NCBI GenBank assembly: GCA_945901405.1
Contig: CAMDLH010000016.1
Location: 1 to 57,567 of the forward strand
DNA length: 57,567 nt
Source of the DNA: Bordetella parapertussis
GTDB lineage: Bacteria > Pseudomonadota > Gammaproteobacteria > Burkholderiales > SG8-41
Direction: 5' to 3'
Below the pieces are notes generated by a model. It was given only the letters and a program-made list of their open reading frames with translations, did not search any database and was not told the DNA's origin. A program made the position numbers and the translations under genes. Positions 32,546 through 40,983 of this stretch are shown here, one piece after another (within the stretch, counting starts at the first letter, position 1; the number at the start of each line of letters is the position of its first letter).

Positions 32546-33940
32546 TCAAATCAACGTCCGCACGTCGGTCACATGCCCGGTCACCGCCGCCGCCGCCGCC
32601 ATCGCCGGGCTCATCAAGTGCGTGCGCGCGCCCTTGCCCTGGCGGCCTTCAAAGTTGCGGTTGGATGTAGACGCGGCGCGCATGCCTGCGGGCACGAAGT
32701 CGCCGTTCATCGCCGCGCAGCCGGAGCAGCCCGAGGCGCGCCACTCCAGACCCGCCTCGATGAATACGCGATGCAGGCCTTCCGCTTCGGCATCGCGTTT
32801 GACCTGCGTGGAGCCGGGCGACACCCAGCCTTGCACTGTCGCCTTGCGGCCTTTCAACACCGCCGCCGCCGCGCGCAGGTCGTCGATGCGGCCGTTGGTG
32901 CAGGTGCCGATGAACACGCGGTCTATCTTGATGTCGGTCAACTTTGTGCCGGGTTTCAAATCCATGTAGCGCAGCGCGGATTCAGCATGCGCGCGTTTGT
33001 TCACGTCGCTGAACGATGCGGGGTCGGGAATCGCAGCACTCACCGGCAACGCTTCTTCCGGCGTGGTGCCCCAGGTCAGCGTCGGCTCTATCGCGTTGCC
33101 GTCGAGCGAAACTTCGCGATCGAACGCCGCACCTTCATCCGTCGGCAGCGCGCGCCACATCGCCAATGCGGCATCCCACTGCGCACCCTTGGGTGCGTAC
33201 TCGCGGCCCGCGAGGTATTGGTACGTGATGTCGTCCGGCGCGATCATACCGGCGCGCGCGCCCGCTTCGATCGACATATTGCATACCGTGAGGCGGCCTT
33301 CCAGCGCCATTGCGCGAAACACGCTGCCCGCGTACTCGATCACGTGGCCGGTACCGCCCGCGGTGCCGATTTTGGAAATGATCGCAAGCACCACATCCTT
33401 GCCGGTGACGCCGGCGCCAAGGGTGCCGTCCACGGTGACGCGCAACGTCTTGGGTTTTTTCTGCCACAGGCATTGCGTGGCGAGCACTTGTTTCAATTGC
33501 GACGCGCCGATGCCGAACGCGTAGGCGCCCAGCGCGCCGTGCGTGGAGGTGTGCGAGTCGCCGCAGATGAGCGTGATGCCCGGCTGCGTGAAGCCGGTCT
33601 CCGGGCCGATCACATGCACGATGCCCTGCCGCGGATCGTTCATGCCGAAGCAGCGGATGCCGTGTTCGGCGCCGTTCACATCGAACAGCCGAATCATCTC
33701 GCGCGCATCGGCGTCGTCCACCGCGGCAATGCCCTGCTCGCGATTGCGCGTGGGCACGTAGTGATCGGCGGTGGCGAGATTCTGCCGCGGCCTGCGCACC
33801 TTGCGGCCTTCCTTGGCGAGCGCGCCGAACGCGTGAAACGCGCCGTCGTGCAGCAGGCTGCGGTCGATGTAGATGAGCGCCTCGTTGCCTTTGTCGACCA
33901 CCACGTGTTGCGACCAGATTTTTTCGAATAGCGTTTGCAT
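32546..33940 (-). CDS. leuC: LeuC-like large subunit of isopropylmalate isomerase/aconitase-type hydro-lyase
   Basis: A 464-residue catalytic subunit with a [4Fe-4S] cluster. GDSHTSTHGALGAYAFGIG, FIGTCTNGRIDDL and GCSGCAAMNGD supply the substrate loop and the three cluster cysteines. The last motif is CSMCLAMN in standard LeuC, and the HVLATQ site region reads LKQVLATQCLW, so the enzyme is divergent in step with its LeuD partner. It starts 11 bases after the amidohydrolase gene. Candidate substrates include citraconate/methylmalate-type or dimethylmaleate-type acids. Confidence 0.85.
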   Translation of the reverse strand: MQTLFEKIWSQHVVVDKGNEALIYIDRSLLHDGAFHAFGALAKEGRKVRRPRQNLATADHYVPTRNREQGIAAVDDADAREMIRLFDVNGAEHGIRCFGMNDPRQGIVHVIGPETGFTQPGITLICGDSHTSTHGALGAYAFGIGASQLKQVLATQCLWQKKPKTLRVTVDGTLGAGVTGKDVVLAIISKIGTAGGTGHVIEYAGSVFRAMALEGRLTVCNMSIEAGARAGMIAPDDITYQYLAGREYAPKGAQWDAALAMWRALPTDEGAAFDREVSLDGNAIEPTLTWGTTPEEALPVSAAIPDPASFSDVNKRAHAESALRYMDLKPGTKLTDIKIDRVFIGTCTNGRIDDLRAAAAVLKGRKATVQGWVSPGSTQVKRDAEAEGLHRVFIEAGLEWRASGCSGCAAMNGDFVPAGMRAASTSNRNFEGRQGKGARTHLMSPAMAAAAAVTGHVTDVRTLI

Positions 33941-33951
33941 GTTGTCGCCTT

Positions 33952-34845
33952 TCAGAATCCATAAAGCCGTGCGGGATTATCCGCCAGCACACGGTTACGC
34001 GCCGCCGCATCGGGTATCCACTCCAGCAAGCGGCTGCACATCTCGCCATCGTTGGGCATCGGGCCCTCGTGCTTGGCGTGCGGCCAGTCGCTGCCCCACA
34101 CCACGCGATCCGGATTCGCTTCGATGATGGCGTGCGCGAGCGGCGTGACATCCGGGTACGGCATGTCGTGAGAAGAAATCCGGTACGCGCCGGTGAATTT
34201 GCACCAGCAGCGCCCGCCTTTCATCAACCGCAGGAACGCCTGGAAGTTCGGATGGTTCACGCCCTTAGCCGCCTTCATGTAGCCGAAATGATCGATCACG
34301 TAATCGGTGGGAAAGCCGTCGAACATTTTTTCCAGATCGGGATAATCATCAACGTGCATCAGGAATTGCACGTGCCAACCCAGCGGCGCGATGCGTTGCG
34401 CGAGGCCGCGCACCAGATGCATCGGCAGCACGCCTTTTTCGGTGGCGACATCGACGACATTAAAACGTATGCCGCGCACGCCGAGCGCGTGCATGGCCTC
34501 GAGTTCGTTGTCGGCAATCGAGTCGTCAACCACCGCCACCGCGCGCCACTGGTCCTGCATCAACTTCAGATTGTCGAGCACAACCGAATTGTCGGTGCCA
34601 TACGCCGAAGGCTGCACGATCACGCCGCGATCCACGCCCAGCGTGTTTGCCAATCGTTGCCAGCCGGCGGCCAACGCATCGGGTGGCGTGTAGATGCGCT
34701 TTTCGGAGTAGCCATACTTGGCCATCGGCCCGAACAAATGAAAGTGCGCGTCGCACGCGCCGCGCGGTAGCGTGAACAAAGGTTTCTTCGTGTGCGGGTC
34801 GGGGCCGGGGCAAAGAGGTGCGGCGGCGGTTGGGGAGAATTCCAT
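33952..34845 (-). CDS. Amidohydrolase-family protein (LigI/2-pyrone-4,6-dicarboxylate hydrolase-like)
   Basis: A 297-residue TIM-barrel hydrolase. CDAHFHLFGP carries the first H-x-H, VIDHFGYMKA a later His, and WGSDWPHAKH the catalytic Asp, which matches the LigI-type group that opens lactones such as 2-pyrone-4,6-dicarboxylate. RGVIVQPSAYGTDNSV is also typical. It is closely followed by the leuC homologue, so a lactone hydrolase may feed the hydro-lyase. Confidence 0.88.
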   Translation of the reverse strand: MEFSPTAAAPLCPGPDPHTKKPLFTLPRGACDAHFHLFGPMAKYGYSEKRIYTPPDALAAGWQRLANTLGVDRGVIVQPSAYGTDNSVVLDNLKLMQDQWRAVAVVDDSIADNELEAMHALGVRGIRFNVVDVATEKGVLPMHLVRGLAQRIAPLGWHVQFLMHVDDYPDLEKMFDGFPTDYVIDHFGYMKAAKGVNHPNFQAFLRLMKGGRCWCKFTGAYRISSHDMPYPDVTPLAHAIIEANPDRVVWGSDWPHAKHEGPMPNDGEMCSRLLEWIPDAAARNRVLADNPARLYGF

Positions 34846-34932
34846 AAGTATATGTTTTTAAAGGAGTTTTAACGAGTTCTTAATCAGTGCGAATGTTCGT
34901 GGCCTTCACCACGTTTCATGGGCGCTATTAAC

Positions 34933-35607
34933 CTATCCGGCGGGCAGAACAATCGGTGCATCAATGAAAATTTGATACTTCTGATTCTTGGGCTTGTCGA
35001 GGTCTTCGGGCTTGACGTAAGTAATCGACGATTTGCCGAGCAGCTCGTGCGGCAGAATCATCACGCGCGCGAAGGCGGCAGGCGTCTTCGGCGCGACTTT
35101 AGCGTACACCGGATCAGGCCCGGCTTCGAACCACGGCTCCAGCGGTACATAGCGGTGCACGGTATTGTTGGTATGTATGTCGATGCCGCCCATCAGCAGA
35201 CAGCGGATGCCGCCGCCCTTGTGGGTGTGCGTGAGCGCCTCGCCGCCCGGCGGAAACTCCACGCGGTCACAGCGCAACAAATACTCCGCGCCCGGATCAA
35301 GTTGCATGGGCGCGGTCAGTAACTTTGTGCTCGTCACGCCCTCGCCGGCCGCAACGTTATCCGGCGCACCCGCGCGCGCAAGCTCCCAACGCAGTAACCA
35401 GGTTCCGATATGGCCGGTCGCCACGATGTGCGTTTCGCCGGTGGCGTGAAACGCGCTGTTGCCGCCCAGCGCACCGTTGAAATTGCCGCAGCGTATGCGC
35501 AGCCCGCCGTGAATCACATAGACGGCGCGCACGCAATTGCCCGCGGGCAACTGCAACGCGGCCTGCGGCGCGGCTTCGTCTTTATAGATGGTGAGCTGGT
35601 AGTTCAC
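34933..35607 (-). CDS. Cupin-domain protein
   Basis: A 224-residue protein with two beta-rich halves. The C-terminal half has a cupin motif with FPPGGEALTHTHKGGGIRCL and two His in THTH as presumed metal ligands; the N-terminal half (VRAVYVIHGGLRIRCG) looks like a degenerate cupin repeat. It overlaps the lyase gene at 35604 by four bases, so it is coupled to it. Its function is unknown, either enzymatic or sensing in the same pathway. Confidence 0.75.
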   Translation of the reverse strand: MNYQLTIYKDEAAPQAALQLPAGNCVRAVYVIHGGLRIRCGNFNGALGGNSAFHATGETHIVATGHIGTWLLRWELARAGAPDNVAAGEGVTSTKLLTAPMQLDPGAEYLLRCDRVEFPPGGEALTHTHKGGGIRCLLMGGIDIHTNNTVHRYVPLEPWFEAGPDPVYAKVAPKTPAAFARVMILPHELLGKSSITYVKPEDLDKPKNQKYQIFIDAPIVLPAG

Positions 35608-36500
35608 AGTCCCGCCCGCTGATCCTCTGGCAACCCATATTTCTCTTCAAGCGCTTGTATCTCCGGCAGCCCCGCGATCTCGGTGAATTGCTTGAACGTC
35701 GCCGCGTGTGGACGAAGCCCGGCGATGGAGCCGGATTTTTTCAGTTCACGCAGTGCGTTCTGCATCGCCGGTATCGCCGCGAGTAGCACCCAGTTCGGGT
35801 AAATCGAAATCTTGAATCCGAGTTTGCCCAGTTCATCGGCCGGCAGATCGGGCGTCTTGCCGCTGGCCGCCATGTTGTATAACAGCGGCACGCCCTTGAA
35901 GCGCTTCGACACGATCTCGACTTGCTCGCGGCCCACCGGCGCTTCGATGAACAACACATCAGCACCCGCTTCGCGGTAACGTTCGCCGCGCTCCAATGCC
36001 GCTTCCAATCCTTCGATGGCAATCGCGTCGCAGCGCGCGATGATGACAAAATCCTTGTCGCGGCGCGCGTCGCACGCGGCTTTGATCTTGGCCACCATTT
36101 CCGCCGTGGGGATCACGCGTTTGCCCGCGAGATGTCCGCAGCGCTTGGGCCACGCTTGGTCTTCGATGTGCACGCCGGCGACACCGGCCTTTTCGTAATC
36201 GCGTATCGTGCGCCGCGTGTTGATCGGGTTGCCATAACCTGTATCCGCGTCGGCGATCAGCGGCAACTCGGATGCATCGACGATGCGGCTGGCGTTGTCG
36301 ATCATCTCGGTGGCGGTAAGCAAACCCACATCCGGCATGCCCAGCCGCGTCAAGCTGGTGCCGAAGCCCGTCATGTAAATCGCTTCAAAGCCTTCGAGTT
36401 TTACCAGGCGCGCGGCGAACGCGTCGGCGACACCGGGCGCGACTATGCAACCGGGTTGGGCAAGCAGCGCGCGCAGGCGCGCGGTGGCACGTTCAGTCAT
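35604..36500 (-). CDS. Isocitrate lyase/PEP mutase-family lyase
   Basis: A 298-residue (beta/alpha)8 enzyme. DADTGYGNP provides metal and substrate ligands and HIEDQAWPKRCGHLAGK corresponds to the KKCGH loop of methylisocitrate lyase, with Cys present. Family members cleave C-C bonds in 2-hydroxy-dicarboxylates (methylisocitrate, 2,3-dimethylmalate, oxaloacetate). The ATG at 36500 is chosen because GGAGAAAATA precedes it and the family starts there. With the LeuCD-like genes nearby, a hydratase-then-lyase route is plausible. Confidence 0.9.
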   Translation of the reverse strand: MTERATARLRALLAQPGCIVAPGVADAFAARLVKLEGFEAIYMTGFGTSLTRLGMPDVGLLTATEMIDNASRIVDASELPLIADADTGYGNPINTRRTIRDYEKAGVAGVHIEDQAWPKRCGHLAGKRVIPTAEMVAKIKAACDARRDKDFVIIARCDAIAIEGLEAALERGERYREAGADVLFIEAPVGREQVEIVSKRFKGVPLLYNMAASGKTPDLPADELGKLGFKISIYPNWVLLAAIPAMQNALRELKKSGSIAGLRPHAATFKQFTEIAGLPEIQALEEKYGLPEDQRAGL

Positions 36501-36607
36501 TATTTTCTCCGTGGGGTGGAAACGAGAGCATACAAGGCGGGATTTCAAACTCGCCTCGAACTATAATCGTTTGCATTATTCCCCGATACAGCCTGCGGCA
36601 ATCGCAC

Positions 36608-37087
36608 ATGAGTGAATCAGCGTTGTGGAAATTTTCGCTGCGCTTCTACGCCAGGCCCGGCGTTGCGCACGCGTGCATCGAGTTGCAGGACGCTGCGGGC
36701 ATTGATGTTAACTTATTGTTTTTATTAATGTTTTTTTCCGAGTGCGGGCGCAGCGTTACAGGCGATGACGTGGCGCGCATCGATGCCGCGATCGCGCCAT
36801 GGCGCAACGAAGTGGTAAAGCCGTTGCGCGCGGTGCGGCGCAAGCTGAAAAATGAACTGGGGGTGCGCAATAGCGAGGCGCTGCGTTCGGATGTGAAGCG
36901 CATCGAACTTGAATCCGAACGCTTGCAGCAAGAGGCGTTGTTCGCGATGTTCCCCGCCGCGAGCATGGGAACAGCCGCGCCACGCGAGGCGACCGTGCGC
37001 GCGAATCTCACGGCGTATGCACAATATCTCGGCGGCGCGCCGCAAGCGCCGCTCGACGTGGTGTTGCGGGCGTTTCTCGCGATGTAA
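36608..37087 (+). CDS. TIGR02444 family protein
   Basis: A 159-residue all-helical protein of the TIGR02444 (DUF2390) family, common in proteobacteria and of unknown function. The family core LWKFSLRFYARPGVAHACIE and GIDVNLLFLLMFFSECGR are visible at the N-terminus, then LKNELGVRNSEALRSDVKRI. No signal peptide. It is divergent from the lyase gene (107-base gap) and is followed by a binding-protein gene on the same strand. Confidence 0.88.
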   Translation: MSESALWKFSLRFYARPGVAHACIELQDAAGIDVNLLFLLMFFSECGRSVTGDDVARIDAAIAPWRNEVVKPLRAVRRKLKNELGVRNSEALRSDVKRIELESERLQQEALFAMFPAASMGTAAPREATVRANLTAYAQYLGGAPQAPLDVVLRAFLAM

Positions 37088-37133
37088 TATTCGCTTCTTG
37101 ACAGTTCAGTTGCGTGAAGCCGACATTTACTTT

Positions 37134-38099
37134 ATGAAAAATATTTTTCTTCGAATTTTCGGGGCTGCTCTTTTGTTTTGTGCCGCGGGGACAGCGGGCG
37201 CGCAAGTTTTTCCCGATCGTCCGCTGCGCATCATCGTGGCCTTTTCGACGGGCACCGCTGCGGATATCGTCGCGCGCCAGATCGCGCAGAAGCTCACCGA
37301 CAGTTTCGGCAAGCAAGTCGTGGTTGAAAACCGCGACGGCGCCGCCGGCACCATCGGCGCGGGGCTTGCGGCGCGCGCCACTGCCGACGGCCACACCATG
37401 CTGATCGCCTCGCCTTCGATCATCGTCAGCCCCTTGCTGATCAAGAACCTGCCATATGATGTGTCGCGTGATTTTGCGCCCGTGGCATTCATGGCGACGT
37501 TTCCCACGGTGCTGGTGGTTGGCGCGCAGTCGAAAGCGAATTCGGTGAAAGATCTGCTCGAGTTGGCTAAAGCTAGCCCCGGCAAACTCAATTACGCCAC
37601 CGCCGGGCGCGGCACCGCCAGCCACCTGAGCGCGGAACTCATGCGCTCGATGACCGGCGTGCGCATCGTCGAAGTCGCCTATCGTGCCACCGCGCAGGCG
37701 TTGAACGACACGATCTCGGGCGAAGTCGCGATGTATTTTCCCAATCTTGTTTCGGCGCTGCCGATGATGCGCAGCGCGCGCCTGAAGGGGCTTGCCGTCA
37801 CCAGCGCGCAGCGCTCGCAGGCCGCGCCCGATATCCCCGCGCTGGCCGAAACGCTGCCCGGTTACGAAGCAGCAAGCTGGTATGGCATCGTCGTGCCCGC
37901 GCAAACACCGAAACCGGTGATCGCGAAACTGCACGCGGAGATCAACAAGGCGCTGCAGGACGCCGAGGTGCGCAAACGCCTGCTCGGGCTGGGCGGCGAC
38001 ATCGTCGCTGGCGGCCCGGATGATCTTGGCAACGCCATGCGTGGCGGCACGGCGAAATGGGGCAAGCTCGTGCGCGAGATCGAAGCGCAGGGCAGGTAA
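37134..38099 (+). CDS. Bug-family tripartite tricarboxylate transporter substrate-binding protein
   Basis: A 321-residue periplasmic binding protein from the ATG at 37134; the signal peptide MKNIFLRIFGAALLFCAAG ends TAGA before QVFPDRPLRI. The ligand loop is FSTGTAADIVAR, so the glycine-rich stretch is changed. VENRDGAAGTIGAG and VAYRATAQALNDTISGE (in place of PYKG) add to the divergence. The frame opens 75 codons earlier but there it is antisense-like shadow of the TIGR02444 gene. Confidence 0.9.
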   Translation: MKNIFLRIFGAALLFCAAGTAGAQVFPDRPLRIIVAFSTGTAADIVARQIAQKLTDSFGKQVVVENRDGAAGTIGAGLAARATADGHTMLIASPSIIVSPLLIKNLPYDVSRDFAPVAFMATFPTVLVVGAQSKANSVKDLLELAKASPGKLNYATAGRGTASHLSAELMRSMTGVRIVEVAYRATAQALNDTISGEVAMYFPNLVSALPMMRSARLKGLAVTSAQRSQAAPDIPALAETLPGYEAASWYGIVVPAQTPKPVIAKLHAEINKALQDAEVRKRLLGLGGDIVAGGPDDLGNAMRGGTAKWGKLVREIEAQGR

Positions 38100-38117
38100 C
38101 TTCAAGCTCAAAGGCTG

Positions 38118-38202
38118 TTGACACAGATGAACGCGGATTTACGCAGATGTACGCAGATGCTCCCGTAGTTAATCTGCGTTAATCCGCGATATCCGTGTCG
38201 AA
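38118..38202. repeat. Family A inverted repeat
   Basis: Arms TTGACACAGATGAACGCGG and, inverted, CCGCGATATCCGTGTCGAA, with further partial pairing inward. It fills the gap between the binding-protein and NHL-repeat genes and ends 36 bases before the latter's start. Confidence 0.7.
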
Positions 38203-38237
38203 GGTTTGTTTTTGAATTTTTGATTAAAGGAAAAATC

Positions 38238-39260
38238 ATGGCGCTCGGACCGCACAAAATCGAATATGACGTAATCAAAGGCTGGGAACAACTGCCGAAT
38301 TCGGACTACGCTTTTGTCGAAGTCGCCGGTGTGGCGTGCGACTCCAAGGATCAGGTGTACGTGTTCAATCGCGGCAAGTATCCGATCATAATATTCGACA
38401 AGGAAGGCAAGTTTCTCAACGCTTGGGGCGCGGGTGAATTCGTCGGCCCGCACGGCATCTTCATCGACCACCAGGATTTTCTGTGGCTTGCCGATGACAA
38501 AAACCACGTGGTGCACAAGTACACCACCGACGGCAAAAAAATCATGACGCTGGGCGAGCCGGGCAAGGCGGCCGATACCGGCTACAAAATCGGCGTGAGT
38601 CCGGTCAAGCGCGCGGCGGGGCCGTTTCACCGCGTCACCAACGTCGCGGTGCTGCCAAGCGGCGACATGTACATTGCCGACGGCTACGGCAACGCGCGCG
38701 TGCACAAATATTCCAAGGAAGGCAAGCTGCTGTTCTCGTGGGGCGAGCCGGGCAGCGGGCCGGGGCAATTCATTCTGCCGCATGGCATCGCCGTCGATAG
38801 CGCGGGCCTGGTCTACGTCGCCGACCGCGAAAACTCACGTGTGCAGATTTTCAAACCAGACGGCGAATACCTGCGCGAGTGGACGCAATTCAACCGTCCG
38901 TACGATCTGTTCATCGACGATCAGGACATGATCCACATCGCCGAAGGCGGCTTTCACAACTACATGATGAAGCGCTCCGAAGGCCCGCTGCCCGCGCACG
39001 ACCAGACGATGATCTACCCGCCGTGCGGCCACTCGCCCATCGCGCGGGTTAGCGTGGTTGACCCGGATCAAAAAATCTACGCCCAAGTCGGCGGCGAAAA
39101 CCCCGTGCTGCCGGGCAACTTTGTAGCGCCGCACGGCATCTGGGCCGACAAGCAAGGCTCGTTTTATGTGGGTGAGGTGATTGTGAATGCCGGCGCGGTG
39201 AAACGCATGGCGCCGCTGAAGCCGGCGGGGTTTCAGAAGTTTCGGCGCAGAGCGGGTTAG
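38238..39260 (+). CDS. NHL-repeat (six-bladed beta-propeller) protein
   Basis: A 340-residue beta-propeller protein, similar in plan to peptidyl-alpha-hydroxyglycine amidating lyase-like NHL proteins. Repeats are seen at VACDSKDQVYVFNRG, PHGIFIDHQDFLWLAD, VTNVAVLPSGDMYIADGYG, PHGIAVDSAGLVYVADREN and PYDLFIDDQDMIHIAEGG. No signal peptide, so it is cytosolic. AAAGGA precedes the ATG at 38238. Substrate unknown; related proteins occur beside catabolic genes in soil bacteria. Confidence 0.87.
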   Translation: MALGPHKIEYDVIKGWEQLPNSDYAFVEVAGVACDSKDQVYVFNRGKYPIIIFDKEGKFLNAWGAGEFVGPHGIFIDHQDFLWLADDKNHVVHKYTTDGKKIMTLGEPGKAADTGYKIGVSPVKRAAGPFHRVTNVAVLPSGDMYIADGYGNARVHKYSKEGKLLFSWGEPGSGPGQFILPHGIAVDSAGLVYVADRENSRVQIFKPDGEYLREWTQFNRPYDLFIDDQDMIHIAEGGFHNYMMKRSEGPLPAHDQTMIYPPCGHSPIARVSVVDPDQKIYAQVGGENPVLPGNFVAPHGIWADKQGSFYVGEVIVNAGAVKRMAPLKPAGFQKFRRRAG

Positions 39261-39402
39261 TGGGCGCTCGCCTTGGGTAGTCAAAAGCGGCCATTAAACA
39301 GGCCAGTTACTGGTATAACTGTGAAAATATGTGTTTATAACTAATTGTTTTCAATCATTATATATTATACTATTTGTGGCCATACAACCGGCCAAAAATA
39401 GC

Positions 39403-40617
39403 ATGAATTCAGGCGCGCAAGCACTCCCCGATCGCGGCGAATCTATCAGCCGCATGGAGCCTTTGCTGTTCGCCGAAGGCTCGCGGCATCGGGCGGTGCT
39501 CACAGATTTATCCCTCGAACTCACGGCAAAGGCTGCGGGGTTTCGCTGCGGTTTGCCGCCCGGTTTGCTGGCGCCGCTGGCCGATCTTGTGCGCGCGATG
39601 AACTGCTACTACAGCAATCTCATCGAGGGCCACGACACTCATCCGGTCGACATCGAGCGTGCGTTGAGCAGCGATTACAGCGCCGACGCGCAAAAGCGCA
39701 ATCTGCAACTCGAAGCCCGCGCGCACATCGCCGTGCAAGCGTGGATCGACACCGGTGGCCTTGCCGGCCAAGCCGCAACCCAGCACGCGGTGCGCGAGGT
39801 ACACCAGCGTTTTTGCGCGCTGCTGCCCGCCGAGTTGCTGCGCGCGAATAACCCCGACACCGGCGAGACGCTGGATGTTCAACCCGGCGAGTGGCGCACG
39901 CGCGATGTGCGGGTTGGCTTGCATGTGCCCGTTAGCCCCGGCGCAATACCGCGTTTCATGCAGCGCTTTGAAGAAGTTTACGCGCCGCTGGGCAAATCAG
40001 AGGCCATGCTCGCCGTTGCCGCCATGCATCACCGCTTGTTGTGGATACACCCGTTTCTCGATGGCAACGGGCGCGTCGCGCGGCTTACCTCGCATGCGCA
40101 ACTTTTGCACTTGCTCGACACCGGCGGCGTGTGGTCGATTGCGCGCGGGCTTGCACGCAGCGTCACGCGTTACAAGGAACTGCTCGCCAACTGCGATCTG
40201 CAGCGCCGCAATGATCTCGACGGACGCGGCAATCCGAGCGAGGAAGCGCTGGCGGAATTCACGCGCTATTTTCTCGAAACCTGCCTCGATCAAATCGCCT
40301 TCATGGAAGAGTTGATGCAGCCCGCGCGCCTGCGCACGCGCGTGCTGCTGTGGGCCGAGGAGGAAACGCGCCTGGGCACATTGCCGCCGCGCGCGGGCCG
40401 CGTGCTCGAAGCGATCCTGCTACGCGGCGAACTGCCACGCGCGGATGCCGCCGCGTTGCTCAATGCGCCCGAGCGCACCGCACGCCGCGTCACCAGCGCG
40501 CTGCTGCAACAAGGCATACTGACATCCGCCACCACGCGCACGCCGCTGCGCCTGGCTTTCCCTGCGAGGCTGGCGGGGCGCTGGCTGCCGGGCCTGTTTC
40601 CCGATAAAGTGGGGTAG
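39403..40617 (+). CDS. Class II Fic-family protein with C-terminal winged helix
   Basis: A 404-residue adenylyltransferase-like protein. The N-terminal part has YYSNLIEGHDTHPVDIERAL; SNLIEG matches the inhibitory [S/T]-x3-E-[G/N] helix motif of class II Fic proteins. The active site is HPFLDGNGRVARL. The C-terminal 80 residues (RVLEAILLRGELPRADAAAL and ERTARRVTSALLQQGIL) form a winged-helix domain, so it may bind DNA or regulate itself. I use the ATG at 39403; the frame opens at 39331 within an AT-rich promoter-like stretch. No antitoxin is adjacent because the inhibitory helix is built in. Confidence 0.88.
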   Translation: MNSGAQALPDRGESISRMEPLLFAEGSRHRAVLTDLSLELTAKAAGFRCGLPPGLLAPLADLVRAMNCYYSNLIEGHDTHPVDIERALSSDYSADAQKRNLQLEARAHIAVQAWIDTGGLAGQAATQHAVREVHQRFCALLPAELLRANNPDTGETLDVQPGEWRTRDVRVGLHVPVSPGAIPRFMQRFEEVYAPLGKSEAMLAVAAMHHRLLWIHPFLDGNGRVARLTSHAQLLHLLDTGGVWSIARGLARSVTRYKELLANCDLQRRNDLDGRGNPSEEALAEFTRYFLETCLDQIAFMEELMQPARLRTRVLLWAEEETRLGTLPPRAGRVLEAILLRGELPRADAAALLNAPERTARRVTSALLQQGILTSATTRTPLRLAFPARLAGRWLPGLFPDKVG

Positions 40618-40676
40618 GCCGATGTCCACAGGCGTTTGGGCATGGATTCTTTGCATGAAGTGCGCACCTCACCAAC

Positions 40677-40936
40677 ACCGTCGTTCCCGCGCAGGCGGGA
40701 ACCCATAACACCGTGGCCAAGAGTAGCTACGTATACATGCTGGCAAGCGGTCACTATGGCACTCTTTATACACGACGACATGCACTCCGCCATCACCCGC
40801 GAAAAGCAAATCAAGAAATGAAACCGTGCGTGGAAGATCAAATTGATACAGGAGCAAAATCCACCCTGGCGCGATCTGTACGCCGAAGTGGTAGGGTAAG
40901 GGTGTTATGGGTTCCCGCCTGCGCGGGAACGACGGT
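40677..40936. repeat. Perfect 35-bp inverted repeats (REP) bracketing a decayed GIY-YIG gene
   Basis: 40677-40711 and 40902-40936 are exact inverse copies, each containing the self-complementary core TTCCCGCGCAGGCGGGAA followed by CCCATAACAC. The same sequence is at 9578-9609. The 190 bases between them are the GIY-YIG remnant. The arrangement resembles a REPIN with a nuclease gene in the middle. Confidence 0.85.
40713..40899 (+). pseudogene. Decayed GIY-YIG nuclease gene
   Basis: The start SSYVYMLASGHYGTLYT matches the first strands of small GIY-YIG nucleases of the YhbQ/UvrC-like group. The catalytic middle is missing and the frame shifts; the other frame then reads HDDMHSAITREKQIKK, a stop at 40819 (TGA where the family has Trp), and NRAWKIKLIQEQNPPWRDLY, the usual C-terminus. 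An internal deletion, frameshift and nonsense change together make it non-functional. It fills the space between the two REP copies. Confidence 0.75.
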
Positions 40937-40983
40937 AATTTAAGTTTTCGACAACTTGGATATTTGGAAAGAGAGGAATACGA

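Noticed and set aside
40819-40821. In-frame TGA in the GIY-YIG remnant as a second selenocysteine codon
   Set aside because: It replaces a Trp, not a redox Cys, and the gene also has a deletion and a frameshift, so it is decay.
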